From positions 1 to 34,787 of the forward strand of contig CAIRBP010000013.1 in assembly GCA_903876885.1 (NCBI GenBank): a DNA stretch of 34,787 nucleotides, read 5' to 3'. This stretch comes from an uncultured Burkholderiales bacterium (GTDB lineage: Bacteria > Pseudomonadota > Gammaproteobacteria > Burkholderiales > Burkholderiaceae_C). Under the pieces are notes generated by a model. That model did no database searches and was not told where the DNA came from. It saw nothing but the letters and a program-made list of their open reading frames with translations. Shown here piece by piece: positions 9,502 to 18,315 of the stretch; within the stretch, counting starts at the first letter, position 1; every line of letters starts with the position of its first letter. Both the position numbers and the translations under genes were made by a program.

Positions 9502-9852
9502 ATGTCGAAAAATCCTTACATACAATTTCTAAAGCTTTCTCAAACTCTGACATATAAAGAAATCGGTCATGAGTTGGATACGACTGCTATTAAATTACTA
9601 GAAATGATTACTATCAGCTATTCAAAAGAGGAGTCTTTAACGGTATCAGATGCAATGTCGCTCGAGTTCATGGGGTCTCCCGCAACTATGCACCGCAAAA
9701 TCGATGTGCTTAGAAAACAGGGTTGGATTGACTTGCTTCATGTTGGCGATGATCGCAGGACCAAGTACCTAGCTCCTACAAAAAAAGCAATGAAGTATTT
9801 TGAATCTCTATCCAAATTGATGGAAAAGGCTTGGTCCAAGGGTCAGAGCTGA
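9502..9852 (+). CDS. Small MarR-like winged-helix regulator
   Basis: 116 residues that fit a single winged-helix domain. The order is an N-terminal helix (FLKLSQTLT), a helix around DTTAIKLLEMITISY, then the helix-turn-helix region LTVSDAMSLEFMGSPATMHRKIDVLRKQGW. The wing IDLLHVGDDRRTKYLAPTKKA has the typical D-x-R tip. It is shorter than usual MarR proteins (about 140-150), lacking much of the dimerisation helices. It is divergent from one Bug gene (8225-9301) and convergent with another (9898-10905), so it may control uptake genes. The ATG lacks a strong Shine-Dalgarno. Ligand unknown. Confidence 0.75.
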   Translation: MSKNPYIQFLKLSQTLTYKEIGHELDTTAIKLLEMITISYSKEESLTVSDAMSLEFMGSPATMHRKIDVLRKQGWIDLLHVGDDRRTKYLAPTKKAMKYFESLSKLMEKAWSKGQS

Positions 9853-9897
9853 AACACGGTCCCAGGTACCAGGCAACGCGCTCCACTCTGTGTCAAA

Positions 9898-10905
9898 TTA
9901 TTGAATCTTAGCGCCTGAATCCTTAACTATTTTTGACCAAACAATTAGGTCCTCTTCAATTGTTTTAGCATATTGCTCTGGTGAAGTACCAACCACATCA
10001 TAGCCAATCGAATTCAGTTGAGCCTTAACTTTAGGCTCTCTCACAGCAGCATTGAAAACTGTATTTAATTTATCAATAATAGGTCTAGGTGTTCCAGCTG
10101 GAGCCAATAATCCATACCAGCCGTCCATTGCAAAATCTGGTAGCGACTCAGAAATAGTTGGTACGTTGGGTAAGAGCGGGGAACGCTTTGAACTTGCCAA
10201 GCCAAGAGCCCTAAATTTGCCCGCTTTAATTTGAGGGTACGATGTGGCAAAACTGTCAAACATCAAATCAATTTCACCGCCTAGGAGAGCAACAACAACT
10301 GGCCCACTACCCTTATAAGGAATGTGTTCCATTTTTATGCCTGCCTGCGCCTGAAGCATTTCACCCCCTAAGTGACTTGTATTCCCATTACCCGCAGAAC
10401 CAAACGACAACTTACCTGGATTAGCTTTCGCGTAGGCGATCAAATCACTCAGAGTTTTAAATGGTGAATCATCACGAACAACGATAAGTTGCGGTAGCCG
10501 TGCAAGAAGAGTTATGGGAATGAAATCTTTTCGCGTATCGTAAGGTAATGCTGGATAAAGAGACGGATTAATAACGTGCGCAGATAAAACCATCAAAAGC
10601 GTATATCCATCAGGCTTAGATTTAGCCAAAGCAGCAGTTGCAATTGTCCCACCCGCCCCGGCCTTATATTCAATAACGACAGGCTGACCCAATAGCTTTT
10701 GAAGGTCTCCCATCATCGGGCGCGCTAAAAAGTCAGCACTTCCTCCTGGAGCGTAGGGCAAAATAAGAGTAATTGGCTGTGCAGGGAAGCGTTGAGCAAC
10801 CAAGTTTTGTGCATGCGCAGAGCAAACAGAAATCAATGCTAATCCGACGCAAAATAAGGTCAGTAAATAATTGCGAGAAAGGGGAGAATGATTTTTTCTA
10901 CTCAT
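9898..10905 (-). CDS. Bug-family periplasmic receptor
   Basis: 335 residues with a signal peptide (about 1-32, ending AHA). Bug signature: FPAQPITLILPYAPGGSAD, LGQPVVIEYKAGAGGTIA, GYTLLMVLSAHVINPSLY, HIPYKGSGPVVVALLGGE, and the C-terminal GTSPEQYAKTI. It is on the same strand as, and 85 bases downstream of, the acyl-CoA dehydrogenase, so co-transcription is possible. The sequence differs clearly from the other two Bug proteins in the window, so it likely binds another ligand. No permease partner is nearby. Confidence 0.9.
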   Translation of the reverse strand: MSRKNHSPLSRNYLLTLFCVGLALISVCSAHAQNLVAQRFPAQPITLILPYAPGGSADFLARPMMGDLQKLLGQPVVIEYKAGAGGTIATAALAKSKPDGYTLLMVLSAHVINPSLYPALPYDTRKDFIPITLLARLPQLIVVRDDSPFKTLSDLIAYAKANPGKLSFGSAGNGNTSHLGGEMLQAQAGIKMEHIPYKGSGPVVVALLGGEIDLMFDSFATSYPQIKAGKFRALGLASSKRSPLLPNVPTISESLPDFAMDGWYGLLAPAGTPRPIIDKLNTVFNAAVREPKVKAQLNSIGYDVVGTSPEQYAKTIEEDLIVWSKIVKDSGAKIQ

Positions 10906-10990
10906 GACTTGCTTTCAAAAAGTGCACAGGTCTAACACAATAGCACATTGACGCAGATGACTTATATATTAAGTATGACTTAAATTAAGA

Positions 10991-12772
10991 CTAAAACTGA
11001 TCAATTCGCAGGCCATTAACCGACGCCCCCCCCCTCAGTATCGATTGAGCCAATGCTGGAACTAGGTTCAATAAATGTTCAGCGTGGAATTGAGCTGTTA
11101 CAACTTTTGCTGAATAAAAATCCTTATCCTCATCCATCTTATTTTCAGCAACCATCATAGCTTTTGCCATTTGCCAGGAAGTTAGTAAGTAGCCGCTAAG
11201 CATTAAATAAGGGACGCTACCAGCAAACACATTTTTTACTTCTGATTTGAAATGTGAAACAATAAATTTAACGACTGCTTCAAACGCTTGTCGAGCAGGA
11301 ATAAGATTAGCAAGCATCGCTTGACTGGCCTTTGAATTGCGTTGTGAAAGTTCAATCTCTGTTTGCTCAATCATCTTAGCTATGAGTTGGGCTACAGCAC
11401 CCTTATCCCTATAGGTCTTTCTTCCAACAAGGTCATTAGCCTGTATTGCGGTTGTACCTTCGTATATTGTTAATATGCGAGCGTCCCGGTAATACTGAGC
11501 AGCTCCCGTCTCCTCAATAAAACCCATACCGCCGTGTACTTGAACACCTAAGCTCGCTACTTGAATCGATATCTCTGTAGAAAACCCTTTAATCACCGGA
11601 ACCAAAAATTCATATAGTGCTAAGTTAGTTTTACGTTCATCTGGGTTTGAGCTGTAATGGGCTTTATCACTAAGACCTGCACCATAGTAGGCTAGTGCCC
11701 GTGCGCTCTCAGTGTACGCTCTCATCAAAGTCAGCATGCGTTTCACGTCTGGATGGTTAATGATGGCAACAGCACCATCTGAACCTTCCAAGTCTTTAGA
11801 TTGCAGACGGTCTTTGGCATATAAAACTGCTTTCTGATAAGCCATATCCGATATTGCGACCCCCTGCATTCCCACGCCAAAGCGTGCAGAGTTCATCATG
11901 ATGAACATATATTCCAAGCCGTGGTTTTCTTCACCAACTAAGTAACCCAAAGCACCAGACTTGTCCCCAAACTGAAGCACAGCTGTCGGGCTAGCTTTAA
12001 TTCCCAACTTATGCTCAATTGAAACACAGTAAGCATCGTTTCTCTCCCCAAGTGTTCCGTCTTCATTCACCATAAACTTGGGAACAACGAATAACGATAT
12101 TCCCTTCACCCCTTCAGGAGCATCGGGGGTTCGAGCCAAGACTAGGTGAATGATATTTTCTGCCATATCGTGCTCACCGTAGGTAATGTATATTTTAGTT
12201 CCATAAATTTTATAAAGACCATCACCTTGAGGGATGGCTCTTGAGCGAACCATTGACAAGTCTGAGCCAGCCTGAGGTTCAGTTAAATTCATTGTCCCGG
12301 TCCATTTGCCGCTTACCATATTGGGAAGGAATTTTTGCTTTAATTCATCACTTCCAGCAGTGAGTAATGCCTCTATTGCTCCATCGGTGAGTAAAGGGCA
12401 AAGCGCAAATGAAAGGTTAGCCGCATTTAGCATTTCGGTACAAGGGGTGGAAATCAGCTTTGGCAACCCCTGGCCGCCATAAGATACGGGGTGTAAGACC
12501 CCTTGCCAACCACCGGCTACAAACTGCTCGTACGCTGCCTTGAATCCTTTTGCAACACTGACTCGCCCATCACTAAAGGTGCTCGGGACTTTGTCTCCTT
12601 CCCAGTTTAGGGGGGCTAGGACTTCTGAGCAAAATTTGCCCGATTCTTCAAGAACTGCAGCCGCAGTTTCGATACCGTAATCTTCAAACCCCTCAATTTT
12701 TGCTATTTGATCTAGTCCAGCTAATTCATTCATTACAAAAAGCATATCTTTTATAGGGGCTTGATAACTCAT
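10991..12772 (-). CDS. Acyl-CoA dehydrogenase, long form with C-terminal extension (DmdC/AcdA-like)
   Basis: 593 residues, about 200 longer than classic acyl-CoA dehydrogenases, matching the group with an extra C-terminal domain (PF12806) that includes 3-methylmercaptopropionyl-CoA dehydrogenase DmdC. The FAD flavoprotein introduces a 2,3-double bond in acyl-CoA. Visible motifs: NLTEPQAGSDLSMVRSRA (FAD/substrate loop, about 157-174), GVQVHGGMGFIEETGAAQYY, and the catalytic-Glu region ILTIYEGTTAIQANDL. The start has GGAG 5 bases upstream. Substrate chain type cannot be told. A G9 tract on the coding strand (11026-11034) lies 11-13 codons from the stop. A TetR-type palindrome overlaps the candidate promoter at 12899-12936, which would fit a fatty-acid-type repressor. 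Confidence 0.9.
   Translation of the reverse strand: MSYQAPIKDMLFVMNELAGLDQIAKIEGFEDYGIETAAAVLEESGKFCSEVLAPLNWEGDKVPSTFSDGRVSVAKGFKAAYEQFVAGGWQGVLHPVSYGGQGLPKLISTPCTEMLNAANLSFALCPLLTDGAIEALLTAGSDELKQKFLPNMVSGKWTGTMNLTEPQAGSDLSMVRSRAIPQGDGLYKIYGTKIYITYGEHDMAENIIHLVLARTPDAPEGVKGISLFVVPKFMVNEDGTLGERNDAYCVSIEHKLGIKASPTAVLQFGDKSGALGYLVGEENHGLEYMFIMMNSARFGVGMQGVAISDMAYQKAVLYAKDRLQSKDLEGSDGAVAIINHPDVKRMLTLMRAYTESARALAYYGAGLSDKAHYSSNPDERKTNLALYEFLVPVIKGFSTEISIQVASLGVQVHGGMGFIEETGAAQYYRDARILTIYEGTTAIQANDLVGRKTYRDKGAVAQLIAKMIEQTEIELSQRNSKASQAMLANLIPARQAFEAVVKFIVSHFKSEVKNVFAGSVPYLMLSGYLLTSWQMAKAMMVAENKMDEDKDFYSAKVVTAQFHAEHLLNLVPALAQSILRGGASVNGLRIDQF
11026..11034. repeat. C9/G9 homopolymer in the acyl-CoA dehydrogenase 3' end
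   Basis: Nine consecutive C on the + strand (G9 on the coding strand), spanning codons for Arg-Gly-Gly-Ala near the C-terminus. A one-base slip would replace only about the last 12 residues. Confidence 0.8.
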
Positions 12773-12898
12773 AGAGACTCCAATTAAGGTTAAAACTTGA
12801 AGACGTTAAGGGATAAAAGTCTTATTGCACTGAACGTTGATAGAAATTAAACTCAACACTAGCCTCAACTACATGCAGGGCTGGCCGATGTATTCCAA

Positions 12899-12936
12899 AG
12901 TATAGCGAATATAAGTCAAATAGCACGATCGTTCTA
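12899..12936 (-). promoter_or_regulatory. Candidate promoter and TetR-type operator of the acyl-CoA dehydrogenase
   Basis: Palindrome TAGCACGATCGTTCTA at 12921-12936, imperfect only at one symmetrical pair. On the - strand a -10-like TATACT (12904-12899) lies 17 bases after CGTGCT, which would be the -35 hexamer and is inside the palindrome. A repressor bound here would block the promoter. ACG-n-n-CGT cores are typical of TetR-family regulators of acyl-CoA genes (family knowledge). The site is about 150 bases before the start codon. Confidence 0.5.
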
Positions 12937-13278
12937 AACTGTGTCGGACAATTAGTCGAATTTCGATTCGATTTATAAGCACTCTTCAAGGTATAAAAAA
13001 GACGGTAGAAACAAACCTGTTGAGATGTTGTTCGCGGTCTATAGTTATATTTCAGGAATACAACAAGACATACGATTTTCAAGAAATATGGCAAGCGCTG
13101 AAATAGCAAACCAACATATTCAAAAGCTATTGGATCTTCACAAGCCGAACTGACTAGCCTAATGCATTAAAAGTTAGTACATTTTAATTAGACTTTTTAA
13201 TTTAATTCCCAGATTTAAATCGGCAATTGACCCCTAAAATACGAGAATATCCTAATAAATTAATGTTTTGATCCAGGT

Positions 13279-13299
13279 TGTTGCACTTCAGTTGCAACA
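13279..13299 (+). promoter_or_regulatory. Inverted repeat in the leader of the second channel gene
   Basis: TGTTGCA (13279-13285), 7-base loop, TGCAACA (13293-13299). It ends 35 bases before the ATG. It may be an mRNA hairpin or an operator half-site pair. The other two channel genes lack it. Confidence 0.35.
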
Positions 13300-13334
13300 C
13301 AGACCAAACAACTGAATATAAGCTTAATTAAGAA

Positions 13335-14210
13335 ATGACTACTGTCGATAACGCAACCGATACCGCTACTGCTAAGTGGAAAATTTCTATTGAAAATTTT
13401 CTAGCACAACCGATGATTCAACATGGAATCGTTGCACTCATATTTCTGAATGCTGCGCTATTAGGCATGGAGACTAGTCCTTGGATTATGGGAGAAATAG
13501 GCGAAATTCTTCACATACTAGATCACGCAATTCTGTATATTTTTATTTTAGAGCTCTTGCTTCTTATGCTTGCTCGGGGACTTCACTTCTTTAAAGATCC
13601 TTGGTGTATTTTTGACTTTATAGTTATCGCTATCGCTATCATTCCCGCCTCTGAATCGCTTGCCGTACTCAGATCGTTGCGTGTACTGCGAGTGCTCAGA
13701 CTCATCAACAAAGTTGAGAGTATGAAAAAAGTAGTTCGAGGACTACTCGGATCTTTAGCAAGCCTTGGCTCAGTAATGGGACTGCTATTAGTTGTTTTTT
13801 ACGTAGCCTCTGTTGTGAGTACCAACCTCTTTGGAAAAGAATTTCCTGATTATTTCGGAAATTTAGGAGCTAGCCTATTTACGCTATTTCAAATCATGAC
13901 ATTAGAGAATTGGGCTGATGGTATAGCACGCCCAATTATGGAGAAATTTCCAATGGCATGGATATTCTTTTTGGTCTACATCATGCTTTCTACGTTCGTT
14001 GTGATTAATCTCTTTGTGGCAGCAATCGTTGATGCATTTAGCTCCATTAGCCACGCTGATGCTGCAGAAAAACAAGGCATCGAAGATGAAAAATTACGCA
14101 AATTAAAAGAACAAAGAATATTCGCGCAACTCGCAGATGAGTTTCAAGTAATCAAAACTGAAGTCCACCAACTCAAAGGACTGCTTGCGTCTTTACCCCC
14201 AAGACGATAG
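13335..14210 (+). CDS. One-domain voltage-gated cation channel, filter TLENWAD
   Basis: 291 residues, gap-free alignment with the protein at 812-1699 through S6, including the same S4 arginines (R113, R116, R119, R122) and the same residue numbers for the filter (189-195). The filter reads TLENWAD: the pore Glu is kept, Ser becomes Asn, and the last position is Asp as in calcium-type filters. S1-S6 as in the first paralogue. The C-terminal tail (about 240-285, with EKQGIEDEKLRKLKEQR) looks like a coiled coil but differs from the first paralogue. The ATG is preceded by AAGAA only. The filter change suggests altered sodium/calcium preference, but this is inference. Convergent with cysB, with 6 bases between the stop codons' outer ends. 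Confidence 0.93.
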   Translation: MTTVDNATDTATAKWKISIENFLAQPMIQHGIVALIFLNAALLGMETSPWIMGEIGEILHILDHAILYIFILELLLLMLARGLHFFKDPWCIFDFIVIAIAIIPASESLAVLRSLRVLRVLRLINKVESMKKVVRGLLGSLASLGSVMGLLLVVFYVASVVSTNLFGKEFPDYFGNLGASLFTLFQIMTLENWADGIARPIMEKFPMAWIFFLVYIMLSTFVVINLFVAAIVDAFSSISHADAAEKQGIEDEKLRKLKEQRIFAQLADEFQVIKTEVHQLKGLLASLPPRR

Positions 14211-14216
14211 ATAAAC

Positions 14217-15161
14217 TCAAAGCTCAGCTTGCTCAACTGGTTTCAAAGCGGCTTTAATCTCTAATTCAGTTAGGTTAGCCGAGCATAATTCAATAAATTT
14301 ATATGTAAAGCCACGAAGATAGTGGCCTCGCCTGAGAGCAATCCTAGTCGTGTTTGTTGCAAATAGATGATCGCTCTTCAAAATCCGAAGTTGAGTATCA
14401 CGCTCTTTTTGATAAGCCATTGAAGCGATTATCCCTATACCTATACCTAAACCTAACTCAACATAGGTTTTGATAACGTCCGCATCAAGTGCAGACATAA
14501 CGATATCAGGGGTAATATTAGCGTTAGAGAAAGTTTCATCAATTAATTTTCTACCCGTAAACCCTTCATGATAAGTTATAACTGGATATTCAGCCAAATC
14601 TTCAATATTCAAATTTTTGATTTTCTCAAGAGGATGTCCTTTGGGAAATATAACAGTATGATGCCAGGAGTAGAAGGGGAAACTTACTAGCTCAGGTATC
14701 TGCGACAAAGATTCAGTTGCAATTGCTAGATCAGCCTCACCATTTAAAAGTAACTCAGATATTTCCTTTGGACTGCCCTGATGTAGCGCAAGGTGAACCT
14801 TAGGAAATTCCTTTTTAAAAGAGCTGACAATTTGGGGTAAAACATACCGAGCCTGGGTATGCGTTGTAGCTACTGTCAATTGCCCCTTATCACTTTGACT
14901 AAATTGCTCAGCAAGTAATTTAATATTTTTAGTATCAATTAACATTCTCTCAACTATTGTCAAGAGCTCCTTGCCTGGGTCCGTTAATCCTAAAAGTCGC
15001 TTCCCTTTTCTAAGAAAGAGCTCGATCCCCAACTCATCTTCAAGGTCTTTAATGTGCTTGCTGACACCAGATTGCGAGGTGAAAAGCGCGTTTCCAACAT
15101 CAGTTAAGTTGTAATTACACTTTACAGTTTCACGGATAATTCGCAGTTGCTGAAAATTCAT
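14217..15161 (-). CDS. cysB: CysB-type LysR-family regulator of sulfur assimilation
   Basis: 314 residues. Winged helix-turn-helix at 1-60 with LTDVGNALFTSQSGVSKHIK, the recognition region typical of CysB/Cbl. The effector domain (about 92-290) has the CysB hallmark ATTHTQARYVLP, the Thr residues that bind sulfate or O-acetylserine derivatives. Closing segment TNTTRIALRRGHYLRGFTYKFIE also matches CysB. It activates sulfate uptake and reduction and cysteine synthesis genes when N-acetylserine accumulates. It sits 49 bases downstream of the cysteine synthase gene on the same strand, so the two may be co-transcribed and jointly controlled. Confidence 0.92.
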   Translation of the reverse strand: MNFQQLRIIRETVKCNYNLTDVGNALFTSQSGVSKHIKDLEDELGIELFLRKGKRLLGLTDPGKELLTIVERMLIDTKNIKLLAEQFSQSDKGQLTVATTHTQARYVLPQIVSSFKKEFPKVHLALHQGSPKEISELLLNGEADLAIATESLSQIPELVSFPFYSWHHTVIFPKGHPLEKIKNLNIEDLAEYPVITYHEGFTGRKLIDETFSNANITPDIVMSALDADVIKTYVELGLGIGIGIIASMAYQKERDTQLRILKSDHLFATNTTRIALRRGHYLRGFTYKFIELCSANLTELEIKAALKPVEQAEL

Positions 15162-15210
15162 TTTATTTTTATTTTAGAACTTTAAATTTTGGATATTGGG
15201 GCATCTATGT

Positions 15211-16185
15211 TCAAGAAATTGCAAGTCCTTGTTCGTTAAACAATCCCTCAAATAATGCTGAACTGAGATATCGCTCTGCAAGATCTGGGAGCACAACGAC
15301 AATTGTCTTACCAGCATATTCTGGTAACTTTGCCAAACGAATCGCAACAGCAGCTGCAGCACCACAGGAAATACCTACCAAAATCCCCTCCTCCCTAGCA
15401 AGCCTTTGAGCAACCTCTATCGCTTCCTCATTGGTTACTTGCTCTACTCGATCAATCAAGCTTAGATCAAGATTATCAGGAATAAAGCCTGCCCCAATGC
15501 CTTGGATTTTGTGAGGACCAGGTTTTAATTCCTCGCCTTTTCTTCTTTGGGTGATGACTGGGCTGGAGGTGGGCTCAACTGCAACTGATTCAATTTTTTT
15601 GTTCTTGGTGTTTTTTATATAGCGAGAAATACCTGTAATAGTTCCCCCTGTCCCAACACCCGCAACTATTACGTCAATGGCGCCATTGGTGTCATTCCAA
15701 ATTTCTGGTCCAGTTGTTTTCTCATGGATGGCGGGATTGGAAGGATTGCTGAATTGTTGCAAAAGTACGTATTTAGAATCAGATTTTGAGATTTCTAAGG
15801 CCTTTGCAATAGCGCCGTTCATGCCTTTGGCACCTTCAGTTAAGATAAGTTTAGCACCTAGTATTGTGAGGAGCTTTCGCCGCTCTATGCTCATTGTCTC
15901 TGGCATAGTCAGAGTCAAAGGTATCCCTTTTGCGGCGGCTACAAATGCGAGTGCTATTCCAGTATTACCACTTGTAGGCTCAATAAGCTCCTTTCCAGGA
16001 GGCAATAAACCGCGCTCTAAAGCATCATGGATCATAGCTGCTCCAATGCGGCACTTAACGGAATATGCTGGATTTCTTCCCTCAATTTTTGCAAGTACTG
16101 TTGCACCGGCATTACCCGTAATCCTATTAAGCTTAACTAAAGGGGTATTGCCGATTGAGAGTGAGTTATCTGCGTAAAGTGTCAT
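15211..16185 (-). CDS. cysK: Cysteine synthase (O-acetylserine sulfhydrylase)
   Basis: 324 residues. PLP enzyme that makes cysteine from O-acetylserine and sulfide. The PLP Lys is in [10 protein letters not shown] (K44), the substrate loop is [11 protein letters not shown] (about 66-76), and the phosphate loop is VGTGGTITG (about 176-184). The length and the [11 protein letters not shown] segment fit CysK; CysM is about 300 residues, but the two are hard to separate by eye. It lies just upstream of cysB on the same strand. A 51-codon ORF precedes it by 55 bases. Confidence 0.92.
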   Translation of the reverse strand: MTLYADNSLSIGNTPLVKLNRITGNAGATVLAKIEGRNPAYSVKCRIGAAMIHDALERGLLPPGKELIEPTSGNTGIALAFVAAAKGIPLTLTMPETMSIERRKLLTILGAKLILTEGAKGMNGAIAKALEISKSDSKYVLLQQFSNPSNPAIHEKTTGPEIWNDTNGAIDVIVAGVGTGGTITGISRYIKNTKNKKIESVAVEPTSSPVITQRRKGEELKPGPHKIQGIGAGFIPDNLDLSLIDRVEQVTNEEAIEVAQRLAREEGILVGISCGAAAAVAIRLAKLPEYAGKTIVVVLPDLAERYLSSALFEGLFNEQGLAIS

Positions 16186-16240
16186 GATCTAAGCTCGTAT
16201 AGGGTTCTTGATTTAGGATTGATTAAGTGAACAACAGTTT

Positions 16241-16396
16241 TTAAGCTGCTAATTCCGCCATTTTGACAGTCGTCATGATAAAGAGGATCTGTCGCTTTAT
16301 TTTATTTCTTTCCTGAGTATTTTCAAGAGGTAATAAATCGTGTTGCTTGAGTAAATCTGTAATGATTGGGTTGTAGTGCTTTCTGATTTTTGACAT
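16241..16396 (-). CDS. Small protein of 51 residues upstream of cysK
   Basis: Complete ORF, ATG at 16396 and TAA at 16241, with a GGAG Shine-Dalgarno 6 bases upstream. The sequence begins MSKIRKHYNPIITDLLK and ends KMAELAA. It is basic, soluble-looking and helical (two predicted amphipathic helices, QHDLLPLENTQERNKIKRQ and the FIMTTVKMAEL part). It has no Cys, so it is not an obvious cysteine-attenuator leader peptide. Same strand as cysK with 55 bases between, so it may head the cysK-cysB transcript. I do not recognise the family. Ribosome site and composition support it being real. Confidence 0.6.
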   Translation of the reverse strand: MSKIRKHYNPIITDLLKQHDLLPLENTQERNKIKRQILFIMTTVKMAELAA

Positions 16397-16539
16397 AACT
16401 AACTCCGCCGAATTTGGTTTATGTCTTAATCTTAATTTAAAAGAGCTGAAATCAAACCAATTATTTCTAATAACAATATGCAGTAAACAGCTAAGAAAGA
16501 TAAAGATTATGTATTACCGCAGCCCCCTTTAAAACTCCA

Positions 16540-16734
16540 TCAAATTGTCTTTATGTCATTTCCTTTCAGGAGATGGGGACAAAAATCGCTCAGATTAAAG
16601 TATTTTGCACTTTTCTTGAGAAACAGCGCTAATACCTCAGGCCGATGAGTCAACTCGACTTTTAGACTTTCATCATTGTTTGAAGCGCTCGCACAATCCC
16701 AAAAAACGTCGAACTTGGTTTTCAAATTTAGCAT
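16540..16734 (-). CDS. Possible small protein of 64 residues, unknown
   Basis: ATG at 16734 preceded by a G6 run (AGGGGGG) 3-5 bases away; TGA at 16540. The protein starts MLNLKTKFDVFWDCAS and has a helical, charged middle (ELTHRPEVLALFLKKSAKYF). An in-frame TTG at 16764 is an alternative start. It follows gudD by 79 bases on the same strand. No recognised family and no coding support beyond the ORF and ribosome-like site. It could be chance. Confidence 0.3.
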   Translation of the reverse strand: MLNLKTKFDVFWDCASASNNDESLKVELTHRPEVLALFLKKSAKYFNLSDFCPHLLKGNDIKTI

Positions 16735-16813
16735 AATCCCCCCTAAAAGTGCTTTGATTTTCAATCCAAATAGGGGTTATATCTAATAAGAAAAATTTAT
16801 ATAGATATTATTT

Positions 16814-18148
16814 TTAACGGACCATGCAAGGTCGCTTGTTGTCAAATTTCCAATTCGGTATTAGATATTGCATAGCAACTGAATCATCCCTAGCTCCAAG
16901 ACCGTGTTTTAAGTAGAGCTGGTGAGCCGCTTCAACAGCTTGCATGTCTAACTCAACTCCTAAGCCAGGTTTTTGTGGAACTTGCACATGCCCATTTATT
17001 ATTTTCAAAGGATCCCTGGTCAAGCCTTGTCCGTCCTGCCAAATCCAGTGAGTATCAATTGCCGTTACTTTGCCTGGTGCTGCAGCAGCAACCTGAGTGA
17101 ACATTGCAAGAGAAACGTCAAAGTGATTATTGGAGTGCGAGCCCCAGGTTAACCCCCAGTCACGACAGGTTTGAGCAACGCGAACCGATCCTGCCATGGT
17201 CCAAAAATGAGGATCTGCAAGTGGAATATCAACGCTTTGAAGAGACAATGAATGGGTTAGTTGGCGCCAATCTGTTGCCACCATATTAGTAGCGGTAGGC
17301 AAGCCTGTTTCACGTCTAAATTCAGCCATGACCTCCCTACCGCTAAAACCCTCCTCCGCGCCGCAGGGGTCTTCAGCGTAAGCAACAACTCCGTGCATAT
17401 CCCTCATAAGTCTAACGGCGTCCTTAAGCAACCACCCTCCATTAGGATCTAATGTTACGCGAGCGGCAGGAAACCTTTCATGAAGGGCCTGGACTGCCTC
17501 AATTTCTGCTTCGCCGCTTAGGACCCCCCCCTTTAATTTGAAATCATTGAATCCGTATTTATCCCTTGCGGCTTCAGCTGTCCTTACGATGGCCTGGGGA
17601 GTCAATGCAACCTCATTTCTGAGGCGAAACCACTCGTTATCAGCACTTGCCTCGACACGGTAAGGGAGATTTGTTTTTGCTTTATCCCCAATATAGAACA
17701 AATATCCAAGCATCTCTACAGAGGAGCGTTGCTGCCCCTCCCCGAGTAAAGCGGCAATAGGCAAATTGAGAAACTGCCCCAACAAATCCAACATGGCAGA
17801 TTCCACAGCAGTTACTGCGTGTATGGTTGTTCTTAAATCAAAGGTTTGCAAACCTCGGCCTGAGGCGTCACGATCGGCAAATTGAGTTCGTATTTGTGTA
17901 AGTACTGACTGAACATTTGCGATACTTTGACCTATCACAATATCGCTTGCATCTTCAATGGTTTTTTGGATCTTCTCTCCTCCCGGTACCTCCCCTATGC
18001 CGGTACGGCCAGAATTGTCTGTTAATACGATTAAGTTCCTGGTGAAGAATGGACCGTGAGCACCTGATAGGTTAAGGAGCATGCTGTCATGTCCAGCAAT
18101 AGGTATTACTTTAAGCGATTTAATTATTGGCGATAAAGAAGTACCCAT
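16814..18148 (-). CDS. gudD: D-glucarate dehydratase
   Basis: 444 residues, the usual length. Enolase-superfamily enzyme that dehydrates D-glucarate (and L-idarate) to 5-keto-4-deoxy-D-glucarate. The N-terminal cap shows [19 protein letters not shown], close to known GudD. Catalytic residues: the Lys pair in FKLKGG (K204, K206), metal ligands D234 and N236 in LDPNGG, E259 in YAEDPCG, N288 in ATNMVATDW, and the His base H338 in [12 protein letters not shown]8 tract on the coding strand (17524-17531) encodes part of the KLKGGV motif. AGGA precedes the ATG by 9 bases. It is not in a tight operon (BPL_N gene is 167 bases upstream), but with the aldolase at 20014-20817 it would complete the route to pyruvate and tartronate semialdehyde. 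Confidence 0.93.
   Translation of the reverse strand: MGTSLSPIIKSLKVIPIAGHDSMLLNLSGAHGPFFTRNLIVLTDNSGRTGIGEVPGGEKIQKTIEDASDIVIGQSIANVQSVLTQIRTQFADRDASGRGLQTFDLRTTIHAVTAVESAMLDLLGQFLNLPIAALLGEGQQRSSVEMLGYLFYIGDKAKTNLPYRVEASADNEWFRLRNEVALTPQAIVRTAEAARDKYGFNDFKLKGGVLSGEAEIEAVQALHERFPAARVTLDPNGGWLLKDAVRLMRDMHGVVAYAEDPCGAEEGFSGREVMAEFRRETGLPTATNMVATDWRQLTHSLSLQSVDIPLADPHFWTMAGSVRVAQTCRDWGLTWGSHSNNHFDVSLAMFTQVAAAAPGKVTAIDTHWIWQDGQGLTRDPLKIINGHVQVPQKPGLGVELDMQAVEAAHQLYLKHGLGARDDSVAMQYLIPNWKFDNKRPCMVR
17524..17531. repeat. C8/G8 homopolymer inside gudD
   Basis: Eight C on the + strand (G8 on the coding strand), encoding Gly-Gly right after the catalytic KxK. Any slip truncates the enzyme at its active site. 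Confidence 0.75.
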
Positions 18149-18182
18149 GTAAAAATATCCTATAAGAAAGTTTTGATTTTAA

Positions 18183-18205
18183 CTCTCAACATCCAACTTT
18201 GAGAG
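18183..18205 (-). promoter_or_regulatory. Inverted repeat upstream of gudD
   Basis: CTCTCAA (18183-18189), 9 bases, TTGAGAG (18199-18205), 35 bases before the gudD start. It may be an operator or a leader hairpin. The spacing of 16 bases between arm centres would suit a dimeric regulator. Confidence 0.35.
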
Positions 18206-18315
18206 AGTACGGAATTTACGCTAAAAACCACTTTCGTCAACATCTGTGTTGAACTACTTATGCATTCAATGTAATTAAAAAACAAAAATATATTTGAATT
18301 TTATACAACTAACAA

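Larger units (their letters stand above)
12773..13334. other. 562-base gene-free stretch between acyl-CoA dehydrogenase and second channel
   Basis: AT-rich. Contains the TetR-type palindrome at 12921-12936, the CCCCTAAA motif at 13231-13238, and a hairpin at 13279-13299. The only ORF (12822-13109, -) has an unlikely composition and I do not call it. Confidence 0.6.

Noticed and set aside
12822-13109. 95-codon ORF on the - strand
   Set aside because: Low-complexity aromatic/basic composition, no ribosome site, and it overlaps the candidate promoter and operator of the acyl-CoA dehydrogenase.
15677-16177. 166-codon ORF antisense to cysK
   Set aside because: It mirrors a strongly conserved enzyme gene and has no family features of its own.
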